Shown piece by piece: positions 55,296 to 64,000 of a stretch of DNA of 64,000 nt. The position numbers were made by a program, and so were the translations under genes. Source of the DNA: Sporosarcina luteola (GTDB lineage Bacteria > Bacillota > Bacilli > Bacillales_A > Planococcaceae); the NCBI RefSeq assembly GCF_023715585.1, contig NZ_JAMBOK010000001.1:806001-870000 (forward strand), written 5' to 3'. Under the pieces are notes generated by a model that worked only from the letters and a program-made list of their open reading frames with translations, ran no database searches and was not told where the DNA came from. Every line of letters starts with the position of its first letter. The stretch's first letter is position 1.

Positions 55296-56675
55296 ATGTA
55301 TTCAATGGAACAGATTGTCAATTTATCGAAGCAAAGGGGCTTTGTATTTCCTGGTTCGGAAATATACGGCGGCTTGGCGAACACTTGGGATTACGGTCCT
55401 CTCGGCATCGCGCTGAAAAACAACATCAAACGTGCTTGGTGGCAGAAATTCGTACAGGAGTCCCCTTATAACGAAGGACTCGACGCTGCGATCCTCATGA
55501 ACCCGAAAGTTTGGGAAGCTTCCGGTCATATCGGTAATTTCAACGACCCAATGATCGATTGCAAAAAATGTAAAACACGTCACCGTGCAGATAAGTTGAT
55601 CGAAGATGCATTGGATGAAAAGGGAATTGAACTGGTCGTAGATGGCCTCCCATTCGAGAAAATGGAAGAGCTTATCCAGGAACATGCCATCGTCTGCCCG
55701 ACTTGTGGCGCGATGGACTATACGGGAATTCGTCAGTTCAACTTGATGTTCAAAACTACACAAGGCGTTACCGATTCATCAGCAAATGAAATCTTCCTTC
55801 GTCCAGAAACGGCACAAGGGATTTTCGTCAACTTTAAAAATGTTCAACGGTCCATGCGTAAGAAGATGCCATTCGGAATCGCGCAGATCGGAAAGAGCTT
55901 CCGTAATGAAATCACACCAGGAAACTTCACGTTCCGTACTCGTGAATTTGAACAGATGGAATTGGAATTCTTCTGTAAGCCTGGCGAAGATATGAAATGG
56001 TATGAGTATTGGAGAGACTTCTCCGAAAAATGGCTAATGGACCTTGGTTTAACAGTTGAAAACATGCGCTTGCGTGAGCATAACGCCGACGAGCTTTCCC
56101 ACTATTCCAAAGGAACAGTGGATATCGAATACAAATTCCCATTCGGATGGGGAGAGCTTTGGGGCATTGCAAACCGTACAGATTTCGATTTGTCCAGGCA
56201 TATGGAGTATTCCGGTGAAGATTTCCACTATCAAGACCCGGTGACTAACGAAAAATATATCCCTTATTGCATTGAGCCTTCTCTCGGTGCGGATCGTGTC
56301 ACTCTCGCATTCCTATGTGATGCTTTTGATGAAGAAGTGCTTGAGGGAGACGACAAACGGACTGTCATGCGTTTCCACCCTGCCCTTGCGCCTATTAAAG
56401 CGGCTGTCCTTCCGTTGTCCAAAAAGCTATCGGAAGGTGCTGAAGAGGTATATGCTGAACTGCGCAAGCATTTCGCGACACAATATGACGATTCCCAATC
56501 CATCGGTAGACGTTACCGCAGACAGGATGAGATTGGTACTCCATTCTGCATCACATATGACTTTGACTCGGAGGAAAATCGCCAAGTGACAGTAAGACAC
56601 CGCGATTCCATGGAACAAGTACGTATGCCAATTGCAGACGTCAAGGATTACATCGAAAAACATCTCGAATTTTAA
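55296..56675 (+). CDS. glyQS: Glycyl-tRNA synthetase, single-chain
   Basis: A 459-residue class II synthetase of the homodimeric (eukaryote/archaea/Staphylococcus) type, not the split GlyQ/GlyS of B. subtilis. [20 protein letters not shown], motif 2 [25 protein letters not shown], and motif 3 [11 protein letters not shown] identify it. ATG at 55296 follows GGAGG by 8 nt; an in-frame TTG at 55281 is embedded in the Shine-Dalgarno region and is not used. Controlled by the glycine T-box upstream. Confidence 0.97.
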   Translation: MYSMEQIVNLSKQRGFVFPGSEIYGGLANTWDYGPLGIALKNNIKRAWWQKFVQESPYNEGLDAAILMNPKVWEASGHIGNFNDPMIDCKKCKTRHRADKLIEDALDEKGIELVVDGLPFEKMEELIQEHAIVCPTCGAMDYTGIRQFNLMFKTTQGVTDSSANEIFLRPETAQGIFVNFKNVQRSMRKKMPFGIAQIGKSFRNEITPGNFTFRTREFEQMELEFFCKPGEDMKWYEYWRDFSEKWLMDLGLTVENMRLREHNADELSHYSKGTVDIEYKFPFGWGELWGIANRTDFDLSRHMEYSGEDFHYQDPVTNEKYIPYCIEPSLGADRVTLAFLCDAFDEEVLEGDDKRTVMRFHPALAPIKAAVLPLSKKLSEGAEEVYAELRKHFATQYDDSQSIGRRYRRQDEIGTPFCITYDFDSEENRQVTVRHRDSMEQVRMPIADVKDYIEKHLEF

Positions 56676-56700
56676 TTTAATTCAGCTGAATTAAATTAAA
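56671..56700. repeat. Perfect 30-bp palindrome at the end of glyQS
   Basis: TTTAATTTAATTCAG and its exact complement CTGAATTAAATTAAA, 15-bp arms and no loop, overlapping the glyQS stop codon (56673-56675). Confidence 0.8.
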
Positions 56701-56707
56701 GCCTCCG

Positions 56708-56775
56708 GCGTATATTACGGATTTTCAGGGGAGTTTATCGAACCTAACTCGATAAAAATCCGAACACAATTACGC
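56708..56775. other. Structured intergenic element after glyQS
   Basis: Nested pairing: GGCGTATATTACGGATTTT with AAAATCCGAACACAATTACGCC (outer) and TTTATCGA with TCGATAAA (inner, 56736-56757). It follows the palindrome directly and precedes the glyQS/recO terminator. It could be an RNA hairpin or part of a repeated element; no coding. Confidence 0.5.
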
Positions 56776-56797
56776 CAAGGTGTAATTGATTTACAAA

Positions 56798-56842
56798 AAA
56801 CCGGAAGAGAAAGGTCATTCGCCTTTTTCTTCCGGTTTTTCT
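56798..56842. terminator. Bidirectional terminator between glyQS and recO
   Basis: AAAACCGGAAGAGAAAGG and CCTTTTTCTTCCGGTTTTT pair over 17 bp. It includes the recO stop region, so recO ends inside its own terminator. Confidence 0.85.
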
Positions 56843-57600
56843 TTTTGCGGCAATAATTCTGGTGTGCGCTCCAACTGATCCAGGAAAGACCTGGACTTCA
56901 AGCGGACCCCCACTTGTTCATCGTAAACCGTCCGAACAATCTTTTTCATGAATTGTTTTGTCGCTTTTTTCAGATCCAATGAACCTACTTGCTGGATCGG
57001 AACAGTGAAAAATGTGCGTATCAGCCTCAGCTGCGTCGGCGTAATTCTGACAAGATAAGGATCGATTTGGAAACATCGATGACAAAGGAATCCAATTTCC
57101 TGAAACGAAAAAGCGAACTCCCCTTCGGTTGCTCCGCAATTTGCACATTGATGAAGCACAGGGTAGACCCCTGCAACAGGCAGCATCTTCCACTCCACAA
57201 ATAAAGCAATCGCTTCGGGGTCATATTGCTCGTTGATCGCATGCAACGCTTCATGTAATAACCCGAAGACATTCGGCCCTTGTCCACGATCTTCTGTCAA
57301 TCGGTCGATGAGTTCTACTATGTAGCTGGCATAAGCCGTCGCCTCGAGGTCTTCCCGGATATGACGCATCGAATCGATCGGCTCGCCCTGTTCCAGAGTC
57401 CCCATTCCGCGCCCGGACCTCAGGAGATAATAGCCATGCGTAAATGTCTGGGTAACCGCCGCCAATCTGCTGGCCGGTTTCTTGGCTCCCCTCGCCATGG
57501 CGGTCATTTTTCCCGCCTCACGTGTATAGAGAGTGACAATCTTATTCGACTCTCCGTAAGGAATACTTCTCAGGATGATCCCTTCCCATTTATCCAGCAA
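56815..57600 (-). CDS. recO: DNA repair protein RecO
   Basis: A 261-residue RecFOR mediator that loads RecA at gaps. OB fold at the N-terminus (LDKWEGIILRSIPYGESNKIVTLYTREAG), four-Cys zinc finger CANCGATEGEF...GFLCHRC (about 150-175). Start is TTG at 57600, 8 nt after GGAG, matching the usual N-terminus. The charged tail EKPEEKGE lies within the terminator. Era lies immediately upstream. Confidence 0.93.
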   Translation of the reverse strand: MLDKWEGIILRSIPYGESNKIVTLYTREAGKMTAMARGAKKPASRLAAVTQTFTHGYYLLRSGRGMGTLEQGEPIDSMRHIREDLEATAYASYIVELIDRLTEDRGQGPNVFGLLHEALHAINEQYDPEAIALFVEWKMLPVAGVYPVLHQCANCGATEGEFAFSFQEIGFLCHRCFQIDPYLVRITPTQLRLIRTFFTVPIQQVGSLDLKKATKQFMKKIVRTVYDEQVGVRLKSRSFLDQLERTPELLPQKEKPEEKGE

Positions 57601-57631
57601 GGATATCACTCCTACTCAATTTGTAAAAAAT

Positions 57632-58961
<1,330 letters not shown>

Positions 58962-59312
58962 TTATGAGAACCATTTCGGTATGAAAATAATCAGGCCGAT
59001 GATTGCGGAGAAAAACGCAAAAATCAAAACAGCTCCTGACGCAAGATCCTTAGCCTGTCCGGCAAGCGGATGAATCTCTTCCGTAACAAGATCGATAGTC
59101 CTTTCAATCGCTGTATTGATCAATTCCAACGCGGTGACCCAGCCGAACATAATGAAGATGATGCACCATTCTATCGCAGATAGACCTGTTACTAAACCCG
59201 CTGTCGTTACGACGATAATTGCAAGTACATGGAATCTGAAATTCCGTTCAGTCAAAAAGCCATGCCGTATTCCCTTGAATGCATAATAAAAAGACTTCAA
59301 GAAAAGATGCAT
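58962..59312 (-). CDS. dgkA: Diacylglycerol/undecaprenol kinase
   Basis: A 116-residue, three-helix membrane kinase. E-rich ALELINTAIERTIDLVT is the catalytic motif. In Gram-positives the enzyme phosphorylates undecaprenol (recycling the wall carrier lipid). 21 nt before cdd. Confidence 0.95.
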   Translation of the reverse strand: MHLFLKSFYYAFKGIRHGFLTERNFRFHVLAIIVVTTAGLVTGLSAIEWCIIFIMFGWVTALELINTAIERTIDLVTEEIHPLAGQAKDLASGAVLIFAFFSAIIGLIIFIPKWFS

Positions 59313-59319
59313 TCCTTCC

Positions 59320-59790
59320 TTACCTTTCTAGGCCGAAAGATGCAAGGATCTCCTTTTGCCTTCCGAACATCTTCTGTTCATCTTCCTCTGTCATATGGTC
59401 ATATCCAAGAAGATGGAGGAATCCATGCAATGCCAGAAATCCGATTTCCCGCTTTTCATCATGACCATATTCAGCGGATTGCCGGGCTGCTGTCTCGATA
59501 GAAATGAGAATGTCTCCGAGGACGACCGGCATGCCTTCTTCCTGCACTATGGCGACTTCCCCTTCCGCCATCTCCTCTAGTGCAAATGAAATAACATCTG
59601 TTGCTTTGTCTTTGCCTCTATATTCGGCATTTATTTTTCTGATTTCCTCATCTGTCATAAAAGTGACGGACACTTCAGGATGATCAGAAAGCCCCTCCAT
59701 CTGTGCGGCATGGTTCAATAAACTTTCTACAAGCCGGGTAATGTCTTCGGTAACTTTTCCCGTTTCATCATTAAAGTAAATATCAAGCAT
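59320..59790 (-). CDS. ybeY: Endoribonuclease YbeY
   Basis: A 156-residue metal-dependent RNase for rRNA maturation and quality control. HGFLHLLGYDH supplies the three zinc-binding His. Start at 59790 (MLDIYFNDE), 7 nt before dgkA begins and 19 nt after pgpH ends. Confidence 0.96.
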   Translation of the reverse strand: MLDIYFNDETGKVTEDITRLVESLLNHAAQMEGLSDHPEVSVTFMTDEEIRKINAEYRGKDKATDVISFALEEMAEGEVAIVQEEGMPVVLGDILISIETAARQSAEYGHDEKREIGFLALHGFLHLLGYDHMTEEDEQKMFGRQKEILASFGLER

Positions 59791-59809
59791 TCCTTCGCCT
59801 TCCTTCTGA

Positions 59810-61936
59810 TCAGTCCGGATATTCAATCCGGCTATGAAAAATGCCGTTCAATGTTTCGCAGATGACATTTTCAATCGTTTTCAGTTCTTTCATCGACAAA
59901 TCGCATTCATCGAATTGCCCATCATTCAATTTGGAAGTAATGATTGATCTTACTAATTTGGCGATTTTTTCCGGAGTAGGCTCTTTTAATGAACGCACTG
60001 CGGCTTCCACACTATCTGCAATTGAAATGATAGCAATTTCTTTCGTCTGCGGTTTTGGACCAGGATATCGGAAATCATCCTCCACTACATCCTTTCCCAT
60101 TTCCTTGGCCTTTACATAGAAAAATTTTAAAAAACTTGTTCCATGATGCTGTCTTGCAATATTAATGATTTCAATCGGCATTTTATGCTTGGCAAGCAGG
60201 TCAGCACCGTCATTGGCATGGGCAATAATGATATCACGGCTTTTTTCCGGCTGCAATTCATCATGAGGGTTTACAGCTCCATGTTGATTCTCAATGAAGA
60301 ATCCAGGTCTTTTCGTCTTCCCGATATCATGATAATAGCTGCCTACCCGCGCTAGCAATCCATCTGCCCCTACCGATTCACAAGCGGCATCGGCCAAATT
60401 CGCAACCATTACACTGTGGTGGTATGTACCTGGCGTCTCGGTTAGCACTTTTTTCAATAAAGGATGATTCGGATTTGATAACTCAATCAGCCTCATGTCC
60501 GAAAGCAACCCGAAAGCAGATTCGAAAAAGGGCATCAACCCGATTGTCATAGCACCTGATATAATTCCAGAAGCCAAAGCGGCAATTAAGTAAAATACCA
60601 ACTCGGACAGTTCATACGAAGACTGGGTCATCAACAAATAGAATCCAATGAACAGAATATTGGAGGCTGCCACAAAGAGGCTTGTCCGTAAAATATTTGA
60701 CCTTCTCCCATTATTCCCTAAGACATATATACTGATGATTGCGCTGAACAAAATATATAGTGCGATTTCCATCTGCATGATTGCGGCGAAACCTTCCTGC
60801 AGCATGATACCAGCAGTCGAAGCCGTGACGATCGTCAACATGAGTGCAAGTCTTTCATTCGTTAGCAGTTTTGCTAAAAGGGGTGCGAGCGCTGTCGGAA
60901 ATAGAAAAGCGACCTGCACATCGAACTCTTTGTCAATCAAACTGATAATTTTCATCATAATTACGAGAATGAAGAAGATGGAGTAGATAATCAACAATGA
61001 TTTCTTTTTCTTGTTATTTTCTTCCTGCCACATAATAAAATGTATAAAAATAATGGCTGATATAAAAACCACATACAGGATAAGACCCGCCAAAGGTTTA
61101 GCAGTGGATTGATTTTTCAAAAGTCCGGTCAATTCCAACTGTCTATAAATTTCGGAGTCGATGAATTGTCCTTCCCGAACGATGACTTGTCCTTGCAGGA
61201 TTCTTGTTGGCTCAACCGCATTTTTTTCTTCTTCGATTCTTTTTTCCGTCAATGTTTGGTTGATTGTTTCTGTTTCGACGACTAATGATCTGCCAAGGGT
61301 GATCAGCGTCTGCAGTTCCGCAGGAGGAATCGCTTCAGATAATCGAAGCTTCCTTTCCACTTCATAGCGGACTGTGGACAAATCATCTACCCGAACAGGT
61401 TTGGACAGCTCTTCGGTTATGATACTCGCAATCTCACTCTGGATTTTCTGCAAGACCGGTATATCCCTAGTCAACAAACTCTCAATTGCATCATCCGTCA
61501 GACGAAGGCCCGGCTCCTCTTCTTCCAATTTTAAAAACTTTTCCCTTATTTCCTTGATTTGCTCCGAACGTGTTTTCACTTTTTTATCCGGATCTTCGAT
61601 ATCGGGGGTGTTATGCTGTTTCTCTTCAATGATGAATTCAAATAAGTTAATGGCAATGGCCGCCCTATTCTTTGCAATATCCTCATTGAACTGATAAAAC
61701 GGTGTCACTTCGGATTCAATTCTCCGTTTTTCCTGCTCAGTCTTCACAGTGTCTTCGACCGTTTTCAATGACCGAATCGTCTTCGGAGATATTTTGAATT
61801 CATGGAGCTCATATGTTTCCTGCTTTACATTGCCGTGCATCAGCGAGAATAACGCGATAGCCGCCAAACCAATGATAAATAATGCATAGTATTTGAATTT
61901 CAAGGATTTGAAAAGATTTATGATGAGCGTGAACAT
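59810..61936 (-). CDS. pgpH: Cyclic-di-AMP phosphodiesterase PgpH (YqfF)
   Basis: A 708-residue 7TM-HD protein. One N-terminal helix, a long extracytoplasmic 7TMR-HDED domain (about 40-290), seven helices (about 290-480), then an HD domain with YHHSVMVANLADAA...YYHDIGKTKRPGFFIENQ and HGTSFLKFF. It degrades c-di-AMP, so it controls potassium and wall homeostasis. ATG at 61936 follows AAGGGGGG; a GTG two codons earlier is possible. Confidence 0.95.
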   Translation of the reverse strand: MFTLIINLFKSLKFKYYALFIIGLAAIALFSLMHGNVKQETYELHEFKISPKTIRSLKTVEDTVKTEQEKRRIESEVTPFYQFNEDIAKNRAAIAINLFEFIIEEKQHNTPDIEDPDKKVKTRSEQIKEIREKFLKLEEEEPGLRLTDDAIESLLTRDIPVLQKIQSEIASIITEELSKPVRVDDLSTVRYEVERKLRLSEAIPPAELQTLITLGRSLVVETETINQTLTEKRIEEEKNAVEPTRILQGQVIVREGQFIDSEIYRQLELTGLLKNQSTAKPLAGLILYVVFISAIIFIHFIMWQEENNKKKKSLLIIYSIFFILVIMMKIISLIDKEFDVQVAFLFPTALAPLLAKLLTNERLALMLTIVTASTAGIMLQEGFAAIMQMEIALYILFSAIISIYVLGNNGRRSNILRTSLFVAASNILFIGFYLLMTQSSYELSELVFYLIAALASGIISGAMTIGLMPFFESAFGLLSDMRLIELSNPNHPLLKKVLTETPGTYHHSVMVANLADAACESVGADGLLARVGSYYHDIGKTKRPGFFIENQHGAVNPHDELQPEKSRDIIIAHANDGADLLAKHKMPIEIINIARQHHGTSFLKFFYVKAKEMGKDVVEDDFRYPGPKPQTKEIAIISIADSVEAAVRSLKEPTPEKIAKLVRSIITSKLNDGQFDECDLSMKELKTIENVICETLNGIFHSRIEYPD

Positions 61937-61999
61937 AAACACTCCCCCCTTCCCTCTTTATCTGATCATCCCATTTGACATGATGAAAGAGCAGTCACT

Positions 62000-62959
62000 T
62001 TAGGATGACTGCTCACTTTCATATGCTTCGATGATTTTCGCAACAATGGGATGTCGGACGACGTCACCTTGTTCCAAGTATTGAAAATGAATTTCAGAGA
62101 CATTCTTTAAGATCGCTTCAGAGGCGTTCAACCCTGATTCAACTCCACGCGGCAAATCGATTTGAGTCTTGTCACCGGTAATCACCATCTTTGAACCGAA
62201 TCCGAGGCGTGTTAAAAACATTTTCATTTGAGCCTTCGTTGTATTCTGAGCTTCATCCAGGATGACAAATGCATCATCAAGCGTACGGCCCCTCATATAC
62301 GCCAGGGGAGCGATTTCGATCACTCCGCGCTCCATTAGCCGTTCTGTATGCTCCGCGCCTAGAACGTCGTGCAGCGCATCATAGAGCGGTCGTAAATAAG
62401 GATCGACCTTCTCTTTCAAATCGCCCGGCAGGAAGCCAAGACTTTCTCCAGCCTCGACGGCAGGTCGCGTTAAAATGATTCGTTTGACAGATCCTGATTT
62501 CATTGCCTGTACCGCTAGGACGACTGCGAGATATGTCTTTCCAGTACCGGCTGGTCCTATGCAGAAAACAAGGTCATTCTTTCGAATGGCATGGATATAT
62601 TCACGTTGCCCGATCGTTTTTGCGCGGATTGCCTTCCCTTTTGCAGTCCTGGCAATCTCCTCGTCGTATAACTCGGCAAAGTATTCGATCGTTCCGTTTT
62701 TCACCATTTCAATCGCAGTGGAAATATCACGTAAATTGATATTGATGCCTTTACGGATCACTTTTAACAGCTGCTCTAAGAGAAACTTCCCCGCCACGAT
62801 ATCCTGTTCTTCCCCGGCAAGTGAAATGGTATCTCCCCGGGTAAGGATGGAAATGTTCATGGATTCTTCAATCAATTTCATATTTTGGTCGGAAATGCCT
62901 AGAAGCATGACAGCCTCATTCGGCTCTTCGATATGAAGTTGTATCAGTTGTTCGCTCAA
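62000..62959 (-). CDS. phoH: PhoH family ATPase
   Basis: A 319-residue protein: KH-like N-terminal part, then P-loop ATPase with FCIGPAGTGKTYLA and the DEAQNTTKAQMKMFLTRLG motif. Likely an RNA-linked helicase-type ATPase (as with YbeY, which lies nearby). TTG start at 62959 with AAGGAG upstream, directly after the yqfD stop. Confidence 0.95.
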   Translation of the reverse strand: MSEQLIQLHIEEPNEAVMLLGISDQNMKLIEESMNISILTRGDTISLAGEEQDIVAGKFLLEQLLKVIRKGININLRDISTAIEMVKNGTIEYFAELYDEEIARTAKGKAIRAKTIGQREYIHAIRKNDLVFCIGPAGTGKTYLAVVLAVQAMKSGSVKRIILTRPAVEAGESLGFLPGDLKEKVDPYLRPLYDALHDVLGAEHTERLMERGVIEIAPLAYMRGRTLDDAFVILDEAQNTTKAQMKMFLTRLGFGSKMVITGDKTQIDLPRGVESGLNASEAILKNVSEIHFQYLEQGDVVRHPIVAKIIEAYESEQSS

Positions 62960-62964
62960 TAGTT

Positions 62965-64000
62965 TCAGTCTCCTTGGGATAACGGTCTTTTTATCGCTAT
63001 ATTCTCATTGATTAAAAATAATATTGTCCCCTCAACTGTATCATTTCCAAACGTCAAGTGTAAAATGTTTTCATCTTTAATTATCAGATCGGATTGTGTT
63101 TCGGTTACTATTTTGTGTTTCAGCAACGGGATGATGACATCTTGCTCCATGCCTTCCTTCAAATCGAACTGCCCCAGACGGTCTTCCCTGTACCTTTCCG
63201 TCTGTATGAAGGATCTCAATTTAGGTATTCTTCCATCTCCCCATACAACAGGTGATCGCCATTGAATCATTACATTCTCCTCCCCAAGCAGATGGTAATC
63301 AACTGTTTTAGGGATTTTAAAAGAGTATTCCAACCAAAAATCAGCATACACCGAACCTTCCGCTCCTACAATTGTCTTTTTATTTCCCTGCTCTAGTATG
63401 CCTGTAGCCAGTAAATCCCCTTTTTTAACAGTTTGATTGATGCGCGCGACCCTTTCCCCCCTGCTCAATTGAAAACCTGTAATGACGCCTCCAGTCCGCG
63501 CCACAAGATCTGAAGGAGGGCCGGTTTTTTCAATCCTGTCATTCAATTTCGGGGAGAGCATCGGGATGACAGTCAATGTACTTCCCGATCTTTTAAATCG
63601 CACCCAGGAGAGTGACTGATCATCCACCATGAGCGATCTCCGGATTTCCCCTTCATCCGGAATCAAGTGAAGCGGCCGGAACAAGGTAATTGAGGTCTCC
63701 TCCAATTTGTTGCCGATCCGTTCAGATACTTCAGGTACGTCGGTTTCAATTTCGATCTTCCATAGAAATAAGGATGCCAGAAGCGGGATGATGCACGCAA
63801 TTAGAAAACGGAAGGATGTGAATACCCTCTTTTCAACAGTACCGTCATCTGCCGGCTTGATCGTCACTCTCATTTTGTAACGGCGCCTATGTTTCCTTAT
63901 GACTTGAATGCCTTTTTTATCGGTGCGAAATCGGATTCCTTTTCCGGATTCCATGATCCCGGACATCTTCACGCCGGAGCCTACAAGGAAGGAAAGGAAC
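62965..64000 (-). CDS. yqfD: Sporulation protein YqfD (5' end beyond window)
   Basis: The frame is open from the window edge to the stop at 62965, giving about 345 residues, with the N-terminus probably a few codons outside. A basic N-terminal section, one membrane helix (about 65-85), then an extracytoplasmic domain with GGVITGFQLSRGERVARINQTVKKGDLLATG. The end, INENIAIKRPLSQGD, matches the conserved YqfD tail. B. subtilis YqfD is about 398 residues, so this one is shorter. A role in sporulation is known only from that family. Confidence 0.9.
   Translation of the reverse strand, partial: FLSFLVGSGVKMSGIMESGKGIRFRTDKKGIQVIRKHRRRYKMRVTIKPADDGTVEKRVFTSFRFLIACIIPLLASLFLWKIEIETDVPEVSERIGNKLEETSITLFRPLHLIPDEGEIRRSLMVDDQSLSWVRFKRSGSTLTVIPMLSPKLNDRIEKTGPPSDLVARTGGVITGFQLSRGERVARINQTVKKGDLLATGILEQGNKKTIVGAEGSVYADFWLEYSFKIPKTVDYHLLGEENVMIQWRSPVVWGDGRIPKLRSFIQTERYREDRLGQFDLKEGMEQDVIIPLLKHKIVTETQSDLIIKDENILHLTFGNDTVEGTILFLINENIAIKRPLSQGD

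Overview
The window is a chromosome segment from a Gram-positive, spore-former-type member of the Bacillales, most likely Planococcaceae (Sporosarcina-like). Gene content and order follow the Bacillus subtilis yqh-yqg-yqf region closely: accBC, spoIIIA, efp, papA, aroQ, yqhQ, lipM, yqhL, gcv, aroK, comG, yqgX, ltaS-type, pbpA, sodA, ispG, zur-znuBC, nfo, cshB, ispH, trmK, rpoD, dnaG, ccpN, recO, era, pgpH, phoH, yqfD. Differences point away from Bacillus itself: a single-chain glycyl-tRNA synthetase under a T-box, a class II (B12-dependent) ribonucleotide reductase, and a stripped-down spoIIIA operon. The family-level assignment is inference; no rRNA is present.

Layout. 1-4.3 kb (minus strand): the 3'-truncated accC, accB, then spoIIIAH-AG-AF-AE-AD-AC. 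spoIIIAA and spoIIIAB are missing, and AE, AF and AG are short. 4.4-8.1 kb: efp, papA, aroQ, yqhR, and yqhQ on the plus strand. 8.1-10.4 kb is an AT-rich accessory patch with a broken GNAT acetyltransferase gene and small membrane or exported proteins. 10.5-13.5 kb holds nrdJ, interrupted by a 336-nt group I intron whose P1 and P10 pairings fix both splice sites; two NrdR-like boxes lie upstream. 13.5-19.1 kb: lipM (octanoyl transfer to GcvH), yqhL, and gcvT-gcvPA-gcvPB under a tandem glycine riboswitch. 19.3-23.8 kb: aroK and the complete comG pseudopilus operon, including a very short comGG, with a ComK-type box upstream.

24-38.7 kb: small membrane proteins, a metallo-hydrolase, lipoprotein YqgU, an LTA-synthase-type enzyme, 5-formyl-THF cyclo-ligase, rpmG, PBP2-type pbpA, sodA, a Na/Pi transporter, ispG and a 5'-nucleotidase. 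39-41.2 kb: a znuC-znuB-zur operon behind a Zur box. 41.2-54.2 kb: DNA repair, RNA helicase, ispH, tRNA methylation, cytochrome c, acyl-CoA dehydrogenase, rpoD-dnaG, and the gluconeogenic control pair ppsR-ccpN. 54.2-56.8 kb: intergenic repeats, then glyQS. 56.8-64 kb (minus strand): recO, era, cdd, dgkA, ybeY, pgpH, phoH, and yqfD running off the window.

Most of the window is conserved core genome. The items worth attention are the intron-split nrdJ with its NrdR boxes, the minimal spoIIIA operon, the cysteine-less rhodanese YqhL, the regulatory sites (ComK, Zur, T-box, glycine riboswitch), and a dispersed repeat family with three copies (38.7, 54.4 and 54.9 kb). I found no phage, CRISPR array, IS transposase, rRNA or tRNA.
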